From Segatella cerevisiae (GTDB lineage: Bacteria; Bacteroidota; Bacteroidia; Bacteroidales; Bacteroidaceae), in contig NZ_JAMXLY010000020.1 in the NCBI RefSeq assembly GCF_024054555.1, forward strand, positions 1-53,614: a stretch of DNA of 53,614 nucleotides, written 5' to 3'. Under the pieces are notes generated by a model. That model was not told the DNA's origin. It did not search any database and saw nothing but the letters and a program-made list of their open reading frames with translations. The translations under genes were made by a program, and so were the position numbers. Positions 40,450 through 48,787 of this stretch are shown piece after piece (within the stretch, counting starts at the first letter, position 1; the number at the start of each line of letters is the position of its first letter).

Positions 40450-43248
40450 CTAAAATTGATATATAATCGTTAGACCAATATTCCTGCCAGGTTTATAACT
40501 ACGGGTGATCTCTTCCACAGTTTTCTTACTTCCATCTGTACCCGTCACCTTTGCAAACTGTTTGTAATACACTTTCTGATCCAGAAGATCACGGATATTG
40601 AATTTCAATTCCAAGTGAGAGCCGAACCTTTTTGAAGCCGTCAGGTCAATGACATCACGAGGCATCTCATAACTGTCCGGAACCCGGGCGTTGCTGTCAT
40701 CACCTGTAGAACCCTCACTGCGTCCCACACCGATCAGCCGCTTCCCTATTCGATTATAGAACAAGGCGAGATCCATTTTCAGCCGGTCATATTTATAGAA
40801 GAGACCAGTATTGATTAGATAAGGCGACTGCCCCTGCATAGGTCTGTTTTGCTCCCGATCCCCGGCGGCAAACTGTACCCGACTTTTGATCAAAGCGCCG
40901 TTGAAAGACCAACTGAGTCCGGGTAGTCCGATAAAAGAAAGGTCTTTCCTCAAATCCAGTTCCAACCCATAACTATTTGCACTCTTCGCATTCTTGTAAG
41001 AATAGATCAGATCTGTACCACCAGACACGGTATACGTCCACTCTATCGGAGAATCGAAATGCTTATAAAAGGCTGCCAAAGAGATCACTTCACCTTTGGC
41101 GGGATAAAACTCGTAGCGCAAATCCAGATTATGCACAAAGCAATTTTTCAATTCTGTATTCCCTTGGACGCTTGACGCCAGATCGAAATCATAGTACACG
41201 GAAGAAGAGACTTCCCTGAATTCAGGCCGGTTGACAGTTTTACCATAAGAGAAGCGCAACTGGTTTTTCTCATTAAACTCGTAAGTAGCATTAAGGGAAG
41301 GGAATAAATCATTGTCCCTGTAGTGGCGGCTAGTCTCACTGACTTCATTATCTTTGGTATTGGAGATCAACTCCATGTCATTATGTTCAAAGCGGACACC
41401 GAGATAGGCATTCAGTTTGCCAAAAGGGAGAGACATGGCCATATAGCCTGCGCCTTGAGTGTTGTGTCCGCGGTAGTTATTGCGCATTTGAGATTGTTCC
41501 AGCAGATAGAGTTTGTCCGCGCCATAATTCCCTTCGTCACTGAGCAGTTTTGTGATGTCACTATAGCGGAAGCCCGAAGGCAAGTCATTGTCATCGGCAT
41601 TCCAACTGTAGATAAACTCCCGAGTATAATATTTTCTCGTCCGGTACTCCCCATAAGCCCCTACCTTCAGGAAAGGATTCCATGAGCCGAAATGAAAATC
41701 ATGTCGTTCATTGACGTTAGCAGAAAAGATATGCTCATCCAACTGTGTCCATTCCCGAGAGACATCATTGCCGTTGTTCAGTGCATAGACGCCACTTTCC
41801 ATAGCATCATCGAGAAGATATCTACGCCGATCCGGCAGATGGCGATTGGCATAAGAATAGCCTGCGCTCCAATCCAACACATTATCTTCAAAGGTATGTT
41901 TTCCCGTCAACTGACCATTATAAGTCATCCGGCTACGGTAATAATACTCAGCAGATTTCTCCAAATTAGATTGGGCTGAAACCCCTTCACGCCACGTATA
42001 ACGGTCATTGGCAAGTTGATTGAAGATATTTTTCAGTTCATACTTATTGTTTCCGCTTTTGGAAAGCAATGTAAAATTGACCATCGCGCCCAAACGGACA
42101 TTATGGTTATACTGATCATCCACTGAATGACGAAGATAATTGGATTTGTCGTTCGCCACATCGTATACACCGAAAAGGTTATTCTGCATATCCGTATAAG
42201 TTCGGTATTCATTCGTGTAATTAACAGCAGCGATCATTCCCAGTTGTTGCCCACCCAAAGTCCAGTGGTGATTTAAACTGGCGCCAAGTTTAAGGTCTCC
42301 CCAGGGATGCATGGCCTTCGTTATCCAATCATTATTCAGTCCATTTCCAAGTAAGTCAGTCCCCCCTTCTTCACCGATACCTTTCAGGACAGCCCTGATG
42401 CCACCGGATAGAGAGCGCAGCCCGTTGTCGAATCCCAGGAAATCAGTTCCAGAGCCTTTAGAATACACGAATCTCTTGAAAACAGAAGCATCATTCCAAT
42501 TTCCGCCCACAGAGACAGAAGCATTGTTATCAGAAGGAATACCTTTAGTTGAAATAAGGATAAAGCCCCCGGAGTAATCTGCCGGATATTCAGCCGCAGG
42601 AGTTTTCACGATCGTAAGATTATCGATCTGGCTGCTCGGAATGATATCGAAAGAGAAGGCGCGAGAATCAGCTTCAGAACTCGGTACCGCTCCCCCATTG
42701 ATCCACACATTATTATATCTTTGAGAAAGGCCTCTAACCATGATGAATTTATCGTCGATCAAACTCACGCCCGGTATCCGTCGGATCACTTCTCCAGCAT
42801 TTGTATCCTGAGTCCTGCTGATTTCCTGTGCCGACACATTGCTCATGATGACAGAACTGTTTTTCATCTGTTGGATCGCTGCCGTCTCAGTGTTCTTCCT
42901 CGCGACACCCGTCACTACGACACCATTCAACTGTTGTTCATCGGCTTTCATCTTGATAACCACCCCACTTTTTGAGGATGATGACTCCGCATGAACACCT
43001 TTTATCTCTTTGTTCTGATAGCCCACATACCTGACAAGAAGATTATAATTACGGTTTCCTAAATCTCCCAGCACGAAATGCCCATCCACATCTGTCACGG
43101 TCCTCTTGCCTTCACCCTGAAGTTCTACCACCGCGCCTGTCAAAGGTTCATTACTGGTTTCATCCACCACTTGCCCGGTTATGTGCTGAGCGTTCACTCT
43201 CAGAATTGTCATCACGAGCAGTCCAAATACTATTATTCTTTGTTTCAT
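40450..43248 (-). CDS. TonB-dependent outer-membrane receptor
   Basis: 932 residues. Signal peptide (cleavage near VNAQ, about 21), carboxypeptidase-regulatory-like domain at about 22-105 (HITGQVVDETSNEPLTGAVV, TDVDGHFVLGDLG), plug at about 118-235 (VVVTGVARKNTE, VIRRIPGVSLIDDKFIMVRG, YPADYSGGFILISTKG), then a 22-strand-type barrel ending in Phe (LTIIYQF). The protein would import a ligand across the outer membrane using TonB energy. Co-transcribed with the beta-helix lipoprotein gene downstream, in the receptor-then-lipoprotein order of SusC/SusD-like systems, although the lipoprotein is not SusD. Ligand not identifiable from sequence. Confidence 0.88.
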   Translation of the reverse strand: MKQRIIVFGLLVMTILRVNAQHITGQVVDETSNEPLTGAVVELQGEGKRTVTDVDGHFVLGDLGNRNYNLLVRYVGYQNKEIKGVHAESSSSKSGVVIKMKADEQQLNGVVVTGVARKNTETAAIQQMKNSSVIMSNVSAQEISRTQDTNAGEVIRRIPGVSLIDDKFIMVRGLSQRYNNVWINGGAVPSSEADSRAFSFDIIPSSQIDNLTIVKTPAAEYPADYSGGFILISTKGIPSDNNASVSVGGNWNDASVFKRFVYSKGSGTDFLGFDNGLRSLSGGIRAVLKGIGEEGGTDLLGNGLNNDWITKAMHPWGDLKLGASLNHHWTLGGQQLGMIAAVNYTNEYRTYTDMQNNLFGVYDVANDKSNYLRHSVDDQYNHNVRLGAMVNFTLLSKSGNNKYELKNIFNQLANDRYTWREGVSAQSNLEKSAEYYYRSRMTYNGQLTGKHTFEDNVLDWSAGYSYANRHLPDRRRYLLDDAMESGVYALNNGNDVSREWTQLDEHIFSANVNERHDFHFGSWNPFLKVGAYGEYRTRKYYTREFIYSWNADDNDLPSGFRYSDITKLLSDEGNYGADKLYLLEQSQMRNNYRGHNTQGAGYMAMSLPFGKLNAYLGVRFEHNDMELISNTKDNEVSETSRHYRDNDLFPSLNATYEFNEKNQLRFSYGKTVNRPEFREVSSSVYYDFDLASSVQGNTELKNCFVHNLDLRYEFYPAKGEVISLAAFYKHFDSPIEWTYTVSGGTDLIYSYKNAKSANSYGLELDLRKDLSFIGLPGLSWSFNGALIKSRVQFAAGDREQNRPMQGQSPYLINTGLFYKYDRLKMDLALFYNRIGKRLIGVGRSEGSTGDDSNARVPDSYEMPRDVIDLTASKRFGSHLELKFNIRDLLDQKVYYKQFAKVTGTDGSKKTVEEITRSYKPGRNIGLTIIYQF

Positions 43249-43290
43249 CTTAGCACCGTATTCTTCTATTGAGGTTATTATTTATTTCTA

Positions 43291-43336
43291 TCCGTTATTC
43301 CGATTCTTTTAATTCCGTTATTCCGATTCTTTTAAT
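43291..43336. repeat. Perfect 23-base tandem duplication
   Basis: TCCGTTATTCCGATTCTTTT plus AAT is present twice without gap or mismatch (43291-43313 and 43314-43336). It lies in the 5' leader of the TonB-dependent receptor gene, 43 bases before its ATG and downstream of the -7 element at 43388-43395. Confidence 0.95.
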
Positions 43337-43387
43337 AAGGTTCACAGAAAACATTCATTTTCATCATTATCTATTTCATATTATTCG

Positions 43388-43395
43388 CAAAGATA
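43388..43395 (-). promoter_or_regulatory. Promoter (-7 element) of the TonB receptor-lipoprotein operon
   Basis: Minus strand TATCTTTG matches TAnnTTTG exactly. The -33 box is weak (CATG at 20 bases). The leader would be about 135 bases and includes the 23-base duplication. Confidence 0.5.
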
Positions 43396-43967
43396 ACTGT
43401 GTCATATTACAAGAACATGAAGGAGAAAATAGGAAATCAATACAAAAATATGTCAATTCCGTTAAGACAGATACGGCGCGACATGGACAACCGGCGGTCT
43501 GCCCTTTAGACAAGCCACTTTCAGCAATATGGCTTAAGGAACAAACCGTCTTTCAAGGAGTTGATGTATTATGGATAAGATGACTGGAAAGATAAAGATT
43601 CTATTTACCAGTTTGAATCCTTTCAAATTGAACGGATTTTCATCTCATCACTAAAATGCTTTTCTTATCACCTGAAAATCAAAAAATATCGTAAGGGCTT
43701 GCCCGGGCATTACGGCAGGAAATACCCTATGAATTCAAATATGAATTGAAAGACACCTTATATTAATAAGGTGAATTCGGGTAAAACCTTCTTTCGGTAA
43801 GAGGATTGATGTACAGAAACTTTCCACACATCAACATCAAAAAAGACAAAGTCCTTGTTATAAAAAACAGTAAGACGTAACATAGTACTAGTGAAACACT
43901 TTCACCTAGTCATCGGCAAAGATATCACCCACTTCTGTCATCTCTTTTGATTTACCATACTTATGGG
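43396..43967. other. Long intergenic region between divergent receptor and azlC genes
   Basis: No convincing gene is present. Visible elements are an AAGCCA/TGGCTT stem near 43510-43540, a CACCTTAT-ATTA-ATAAGGTG palindrome (43754-43773), an imperfect palindrome at 43887-43910, and a minus-strand TATCTTTG at 43917-43924 that could be a second promoter reading towards the receptor gene. The size (about 800 bases between start codons) is large for this genome. Confidence 0.45.
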
Positions 43968-43999
43968 ATTGCATGAAAGCAAAAAAATTCATACATTTG
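43968..43999 (+). promoter_or_regulatory. Promoter of azlCD
   Basis: ATTG (43968-43971), spacer of 20 bases, TACATTTG (43992-43999) followed by C; one mismatch in the -33 box and none in the -7 box. It lies about 50 bases before the azlC ATG. Confidence 0.65.
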
Positions 44000-44049
44000 C
44001 AGTTCAACAAAAGAGTGGCTATACATCCTGATATAAACAATTTGAAGAT

Positions 44050-44748
44050 ATGGGGAAAAAACGGGAAGCGCTGAAAGCAGCTTTTCCAAATTCTTTGCCG
44101 GTGATGTCAGGATATGTTTTCCTGAGTCTCACCTATGGTATTTATATGCATGCCATCGGTTTCAGTTTCATCTATCCCATGCTGATGGCATTAATCGTCT
44201 ATACGGGATCAGTAGAGTTTCTTTTAGGCAATTTGTTATTAGGCAGTTTCAATCCCATGCAGACTTTTCTGATGGCTTTGATGGTCAGCGTCCGCCACCT
44301 GTTCTACGGTCTTTCCATGCTGACACGTTACAAAGAATTGGGATGGAAGAAGTTTTTTCTGATCTTCGGGTTGTCAGACGAGACATTTGCAGTTGCAAAT
44401 TTCAGAGAACCACCGGCCCATGTTGACCGGGGATGGTATTATCTCTGGATCACTTGGCTCGACGAAACCTCCTGGGTGATCGGAGCAACGGCAGGCGGTC
44501 TTCTTGCCCCTTTAATACACTTTGATCTGAAAGGACTTGACTTTGTACTCACGGCCATGTTCGTAGCAATTTTTACAGACAACTGGATCAGAGAGAAAGA
44601 CCATACCAGTTCTATCTCAGGTCTGATCATTCCCATAGGATGCCTATTATGTTTCGGGAATCACAACTTCATGATCCCCAGTATAGCACTGATTCTATTA
44701 GTGGTCATGCTATTCCGAAAAAGGCTTGAGGAAGGAGAAAAACGATGA
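44050..44748 (+). CDS. azlC: AzlC-type branched-chain amino acid exporter, large subunit
   Basis: 232 residues with about six to eight membrane helices. Family motifs include FPNSLPVMSGYVFLSLTYGI, LMALIVYTGSVEFLLGNLLL, SVRHLFYGLSMLTRYKELGW, FGLSDETFAV and LTAMFVAIFTDNW. AzlC with the small partner AzlD exports branched-chain amino acids and analogues (as in Bacillus azlCD and E. coli YgaZH). The stop overlaps the azlD start (ATGA), which supports a joint complex in the inner membrane. Confidence 0.9.
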   Translation: MGKKREALKAAFPNSLPVMSGYVFLSLTYGIYMHAIGFSFIYPMLMALIVYTGSVEFLLGNLLLGSFNPMQTFLMALMVSVRHLFYGLSMLTRYKELGWKKFFLIFGLSDETFAVANFREPPAHVDRGWYYLWITWLDETSWVIGATAGGLLAPLIHFDLKGLDFVLTAMFVAIFTDNWIREKDHTSSISGLIIPIGCLLCFGNHNFMIPSIALILLVVMLFRKRLEEGEKR

Positions 44749-45065
44749 CGATTCCACAACAGATCATTACTATCGGGGTAGCCGTAGCAGCTATCGTCTT
44801 CACCCGTTTTCTGCCTTTTACCCTCTTTCGCTCCGGCAGAAAGACCCCTTCATGGGTACTTTATTTAGGCAAGTCCCTTCCTCCGGCCATCTTTGCCCTC
44901 CTAGTCATTTACTGTCTCCGGGACATCAGTTTCAGCATAGGTGGACACGGGGTGATACAACTTATCTCTGTTTTGGTCACCTTCATCCTCCATATCCGTC
45001 ATCGTAATATGATTCTATCAATTGCAGGGGGCACACTCTGCTATATGATTTTAATCAGGATTTAG
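44745..45065 (+). CDS. azlD: AzlD-type small subunit of the branched-chain amino acid exporter
   Basis: 106 residues, about four hydrophobic segments: IITIGVAVAAIVFTRFLPFT, GKSLPPAIFALLVIYCLRDI, ISVLVTFILHIRHRNMILS. Length and pattern match the AzlD family. Overlaps azlC by four bases. Inner-membrane partner of AzlC. Confidence 0.88.
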   Translation: MTIPQQIITIGVAVAAIVFTRFLPFTLFRSGRKTPSWVLYLGKSLPPAIFALLVIYCLRDISFSIGGHGVIQLISVLVTFILHIRHRNMILSIAGGTLCYMILIRI

Positions 45066-45151
45066 AGTTTCCGCATAAAAGTTGCCGATACCCGGCATCA
45101 TACTTATTGGTAAAAAGACACCTCTCCTCACTTCAAAAGGCTCAGTTCCCC

Positions 45152-46105
45152 TTACAGCTTCTTATTATTCAAAGCGATATAACCTGCAGGAATGTTATAC
45201 TTCTGACCTTTGCCGAGAATAAATTTCAGGAAAGCGATAACGATAGGATTTGTAGGTTTACCTTTTGCCACAAGATAAAGATACCTTGCCGGAGGAGAAG
45301 GGTACTTGCCCTCAGCAATAGCCTTGATCAACTGGTCCTTATTCCCATAGAACTTTTCATTTTCATCGAGTTTGCCATTGCCGTTTACATCTATAGGCGC
45401 TATCGCCAGTCCAGGATTCAGTTTGTGCGTCTTGTCATCATAGGCATATCCTATATTATTGAAGCCGATTCCATTAGGATCCTTAGCCAACTGTTGCGCT
45501 ACGCCCGGGTCACCGAAGACGCCGGTACCTTTCAAGTCCTCTTGTTTCTTACCCATCCATTTAGCGAAAGTCTCAGCTGCACCACAGGCATCACTGCGGG
45601 TATAGACATCCACTTTAGCAGCATTGGCAGAGCCGACCACCTGTCCCCATGTTTTCACAGAACCTGTCACCCACAGACCTTTCGCCGCTTCGATAGAAAG
45701 GCCTTTTGCCAACAATTCTTTATAAACGGGATTGTGGGCGTTAATCGTAGGAACCACTGCATCTTTGGCAACAGCAATGGCCAGTGCACCTTGATGGACC
45801 TCGGCTGCCTTCAGGTCACGGGACACCATTCCCAAGTCGACCTGACCTGCGAGCACATCAGTAATGCCCTTGCCTGCTCCACCGGCCGAGAGGTCTATAG
45901 TCACATCAGGGTACATTTTCTCAAATTCAGCCGCCCATTTTACTGCCAGCGGATACAAGGCAAAGGCGCCTGATAGGGCTATCGTCCCACTCAACTCTTT
46001 TCCATTGCCTCCCTTCTGTGTCCCTTTACTACTGCAAGAACCGAGGCTAAAGGTTGAAGACACCAGAACCAAAACCACCAAGATCAACAAACTCGACTTT
46101 TTCAT
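45152..46105 (-). CDS. PstS-like phosphate (oxyanion) binding lipoprotein
   Basis: 317 residues. The lipoprotein signal ends LGSC with Cys24. The periplasmic-binding fold shows ALSGAFALYPLAVKWAAEFE, GAGKGITDVLAGQVDLGMVS and RSDACGAAETFAKWM, which corresponds to the anion-binding RSDxSGT region of PstS. Residues 239-250 (DVNGNGKLDENE) form a perfect EF-hand-type calcium loop inside this domain. The start at MKKSS is chosen because it gives the signal peptide; the longer frame has none. No pstC, pstA or phoU lies nearby. The PstB-like ATPase gene is divergently placed 558 bases away. Phosphate is the best guess; molybdate or another oxyanion is possible. Confidence 0.8.
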   Translation of the reverse strand: MKKSSLLILVVLVLVSSTFSLGSCSSKGTQKGGNGKELSGTIALSGAFALYPLAVKWAAEFEKMYPDVTIDLSAGGAGKGITDVLAGQVDLGMVSRDLKAAEVHQGALAIAVAKDAVVPTINAHNPVYKELLAKGLSIEAAKGLWVTGSVKTWGQVVGSANAAKVDVYTRSDACGAAETFAKWMGKKQEDLKGTGVFGDPGVAQQLAKDPNGIGFNNIGYAYDDKTHKLNPGLAIAPIDVNGNGKLDENEKFYGNKDQLIKAIAEGKYPSPPARYLYLVAKGKPTNPIVIAFLKFILGKGQKYNIPAGYIALNNKKL

Positions 46106-46240
46106 AATCTGTTTTTTTAAACTTCCAATGCCTGCTCTAAAGTCTCTCTTACATATATATACTAAGCTCAAGTAACAGTTTTCGGCAAGCCCATTTTTAA
46201 AAGAGCAGAAGCATCGGAAGATATAATATAAATTTTCTGA

Positions 46241-46248
46241 CAAAGTTA
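46241..46248 (-). promoter_or_regulatory. -7 element of the PstS-like gene
   Basis: Minus strand TAACTTTG, an exact TAnnTTTG match, 135 bases before the ATG. No TTTG box is seen 19-21 bases upstream, so activation by a regulator is plausible. Confidence 0.45.
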
Positions 46249-46597
46249 CATCGTTTTCTACGATAAAAGTATCCTAAAACTACGGTATTTCGTATACCAC
46301 GATTATGGTAAGTTTCATTCATTATATCCGTTGGTGAAATTATCACGGAGCGTATTAACTCTCCCCAAGCCGTCTTTTATTCATAGAAGTGACAGATGGA
46401 AAAACAGTAAAAGCACAACTCTTCGCGATGAACCCAGAAAACAGCCTTGCAGTTTATTTTGCATCATTACAGAAAGCCATGAATTGAAATATTTTAGGCC
46501 GTCAATTCTGCCAATTGGTTCATCATCCCATTAAAATACCATACATTTGGTATGCAATTACTAACAAGATGGTATTTTTTGACCTTATATTTAGCCG

Positions 46598-46605
46598 TAT
46601 CTTTG
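46598..46605 (+). promoter_or_regulatory. -7 element of the pstB-like/fecB/fecC unit
   Basis: TATCTTTG, exact consensus, 58 bases before the ATG. A TTTG occurs only 16 bases upstream (46578-46581), too close for the normal spacing, and overlaps the 10-bp inverted repeat arm. This could mean repression or activation at that site. Confidence 0.5.
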
Positions 46606-46663
46606 TTTCCAGTAATCCACATCTGCTGAACTGATTGCAAAAGAAATATATAAGGAGAGCAAT

Positions 46664-47533
46664 ATGAATGCAATAACAACTATTTTCAACCATGCTTGGG
46701 TAGGCCTTACCCAGAAAGAGTTCACTTTTTCCAAGCCGGAATCATTCGCGATAGATGCAAAGTTTGCACATCCCAAAAATGCAAGTTTGAGCACCAAGGA
46801 CTTGAACGTGTCTATTAATGGAAATCCGATCCTGAAGCACGTCAATGTCAACATCCCGAAGAACAAGATCACTTGTATTATCGGGCCTTCAGGATGTGGC
46901 AAGAGTACCCTGCTGCGCACATTCAACCGATTGAACGATAATGTAGAGGGACTGAAGATGAAAGGCGAGGTGAACTTAGGCGGGGCCAATATCCTGTCAG
47001 CCAACAACAGCAGACTGTCTGAACTCAGGCGCAACATCGGACTAGTACCACAACGTCCCTGCCCTCTGCCAATGAGCATTTACGACAACATCGCTTACGG
47101 ATGCCGTATTCATGGCATACGTAATCATAAGAAACTGAGTGCCATCGTCAAGCATTATCTGCAGGCGGTAGGGTTGTGGGAGGAAGTGAAAGACCGCCTG
47201 AAGTCACCCGCAGCCAAACTCAGTGGCGGACAGCAGCAACGCCTGTGCCTTGCCCGTAGCCTTGCGGTCGAACCCAGTTTTCTATTGGCCGATGAGAGCA
47301 CAAGTGCATTGGATCCTATTAGCAGCAAGAAAGTAGAACAACTCTTTACAAACCTGAAACAAGACTACTCCATCGTAATGGTCACCCATACTTTACGACA
47401 GGCGCTCCGGGTTGCGGATTACGTCATTTTCATGTACCTCGGAGAGGTCATTGAGGCCGGAAGTGCCACGCAAGTATTCAAGCAACCGCAGAACGAACTG
47501 ACCAAGCGGTATCTGGACGGCACCTTCAGTTGA
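46664..47533 (+). CDS. PstB-like ABC transporter ATPase
   Basis: 289 residues. After an N-terminal extension of about 40 residues comes an ABC ATPase with Walker A GPSGCGKST (74-82) followed by LLRTFNRLND, Q-loop segment VPQRPCPLPMSIYDNIAYG, signature LSGGQQQRLCLARSLA (about 186), Walker B region LLADESTSALDPIS and H-loop VMVTHTLRQALRVADY. The PMSIYDNIAYG, SALDPIS and MYLGEVIEAG segments are characteristic of PstB. Oddities are ADES in place of the usual LDEP and the lack of PstC/PstA genes. The next genes, 66 bases on, encode a FecB-like binding protein and a FecCD permease with no ATPase of their own, so this ATPase may power them (inference) or serve a distant Pst permease. Confidence 0.82.
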   Translation: MNAITTIFNHAWVGLTQKEFTFSKPESFAIDAKFAHPKNASLSTKDLNVSINGNPILKHVNVNIPKNKITCIIGPSGCGKSTLLRTFNRLNDNVEGLKMKGEVNLGGANILSANNSRLSELRRNIGLVPQRPCPLPMSIYDNIAYGCRIHGIRNHKKLSAIVKHYLQAVGLWEEVKDRLKSPAAKLSGGQQQRLCLARSLAVEPSFLLADESTSALDPISSKKVEQLFTNLKQDYSIVMVTHTLRQALRVADYVIFMYLGEVIEAGSATQVFKQPQNELTKRYLDGTFS

Positions 47534-47599
47534 ACGGCGAATCAACACTTTTCCCCTATGTTGATTTCCCACATTCTCAGGATAATTACAAATTCAATT

Positions 47600-48787
47600 A
47601 TGAAGAAATCATTCGTGAGTTTCTCATGCCAATTGACCATTATACTCTCATGTATCATTCTGAGCGCATGTCAGTTACGTTCCAGAGAAGGAATATCCAA
47701 TGACAAAGCCGACCTGAAGACTATCCTCAGTGACAGTGCGCATATCAGTCCGCAATATGCCAAATGCTTTAAAGTGAAATACCTCAAGAATGGTATCCGC
47801 CTTGTCGACATCTACAGTGATGACCCTTCACAGGCTCACAGTCACCATAAAGCATACCATATAGCCCTGATCCCCCGTGGGGTAAAGGCAGAAAACATCC
47901 CCGGAGACTATCAGGATCAAGTCGAAGTCCCTATAAGAAGTTGCATTCCCATGGGAACAGAATATCTGTCCTCCTTTATAGCCCTCAATGCGCTGGACAA
48001 AGTATCCGGCATTGCCAGCACCCACTATCTGCAAAACAAGACCGTCAAGCAACTTGTCAAGGAAGGCAAAATCGTCAGGATCGGTTATGAAGGGAGTTTC
48101 GACCCGGAAGTTGTCATGGAGGCTCACCCTGACATCATCTTCATATCCCCCTTCAAGCGCGGCGGTTATGACGTGTTGAAGCAAACAGGCATTACTCTGG
48201 TCCCATATCTCGGATTCAAGGAGCCTACAGCGCTTGGACAGGCAGAATGGATCAAATTCTTTGCGATGTTCATCGGGAAGGAAAAGGCAGCCAACGACTA
48301 CTTCCGGCAAGTCGTCTCAAGATACAATAAGTTAAAGGCCTTGGCTGCCAAAGCCACGACAAGACCTACTGTGTTCAGTGGGGAGAATAAAGACGGAGAA
48401 TGGTTTGTCATGGGCGGAAAGAGTTTTCTGGCAGGACTGTTCAGAGATGCCGGAGCCACCTATATACCGGAGAATGACCATCACACGGGCGGTTATCCTT
48501 CCGATTTTGAAGAGATGTACGACATGGCAGCGAATGCCGATTACTGGAGGATCATGAACAACTATCCCGGCTCCTTCAGTTATAAAGCCTTGCAGGCTGC
48601 CGACATAAGAAACACGAAGTTCAAGGCATTCAAGGAAAAACACGTAGTCTACTGCAATATGCGAACTTCAGCCTACCACGAACTGGCACCTCTACACCCG
48701 GATCAACTCCTGGCCGACTTCGTCTACGCTTTTCATCCCGAATTGATGAAGAACTATCATCCTAAGTTTTACGCTATCCTGAAATGA
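47600..48787 (+). CDS. FecB/BtuF-type ABC substrate-binding lipoprotein
   Basis: 395 residues. Lipoprotein signal ending LSAC (Cys24). The type III periplasmic-binding fold has ALDKVSGIASTHYL, FDPEVVMEAHPDIIFIS, TLVPYLGFKEPTALGQAEWI and RPTVFSGENKDGEWFVMGG. The start ATG at 47600 is chosen since it gives the signal peptide; 14 upstream codons do not. Such proteins deliver iron-siderophore, haem or cobalamin to FecCD/BtuC permeases. The permease gene overlaps this stop by four bases. Ligand cannot be decided: the facing TonB receptor fits either haem/iron or cobalamin. Confidence 0.85.
   Translation: MKKSFVSFSCQLTIILSCIILSACQLRSREGISNDKADLKTILSDSAHISPQYAKCFKVKYLKNGIRLVDIYSDDPSQAHSHHKAYHIALIPRGVKAENIPGDYQDQVEVPIRSCIPMGTEYLSSFIALNALDKVSGIASTHYLQNKTVKQLVKEGKIVRIGYEGSFDPEVVMEAHPDIIFISPFKRGGYDVLKQTGITLVPYLGFKEPTALGQAEWIKFFAMFIGKEKAANDYFRQVVSRYNKLKALAAKATTRPTVFSGENKDGEWFVMGGKSFLAGLFRDAGATYIPENDHHTGGYPSDFEEMYDMAANADYWRIMNNYPGSFSYKALQAADIRNTKFKAFKEKHVVYCNMRTSAYHELAPLHPDQLLADFVYAFHPELMKNYHPKFYAILK

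Larger units (their letters stand above)
46106..46663. other. Divergent regulatory region between pstS-like and pstB-like genes
   Basis: No gene is supported. It contains a minus-strand -7 element TAACTTTG (46241-46248) for the PstS-like gene and a plus-strand TATCTTTG (46598-46605) for the ATPase. GGTAT/ATACC half-sites recur: 46284-46288 with 46294-46298, 46306-46310, 46536-46542, 46549-46554 and 46571-46576. AAAATACCAT (46533-46542) and ATGGTATTTT (46569-46578) form a perfect 10-bp inverted repeat just before the plus-strand promoter. Confidence 0.5.

Noticed and set aside
43269..43583. 104-codon plus-strand frame opposite the receptor leader
   Set aside because: It reads through the 23-base duplication and promoter, with no domain or start context.
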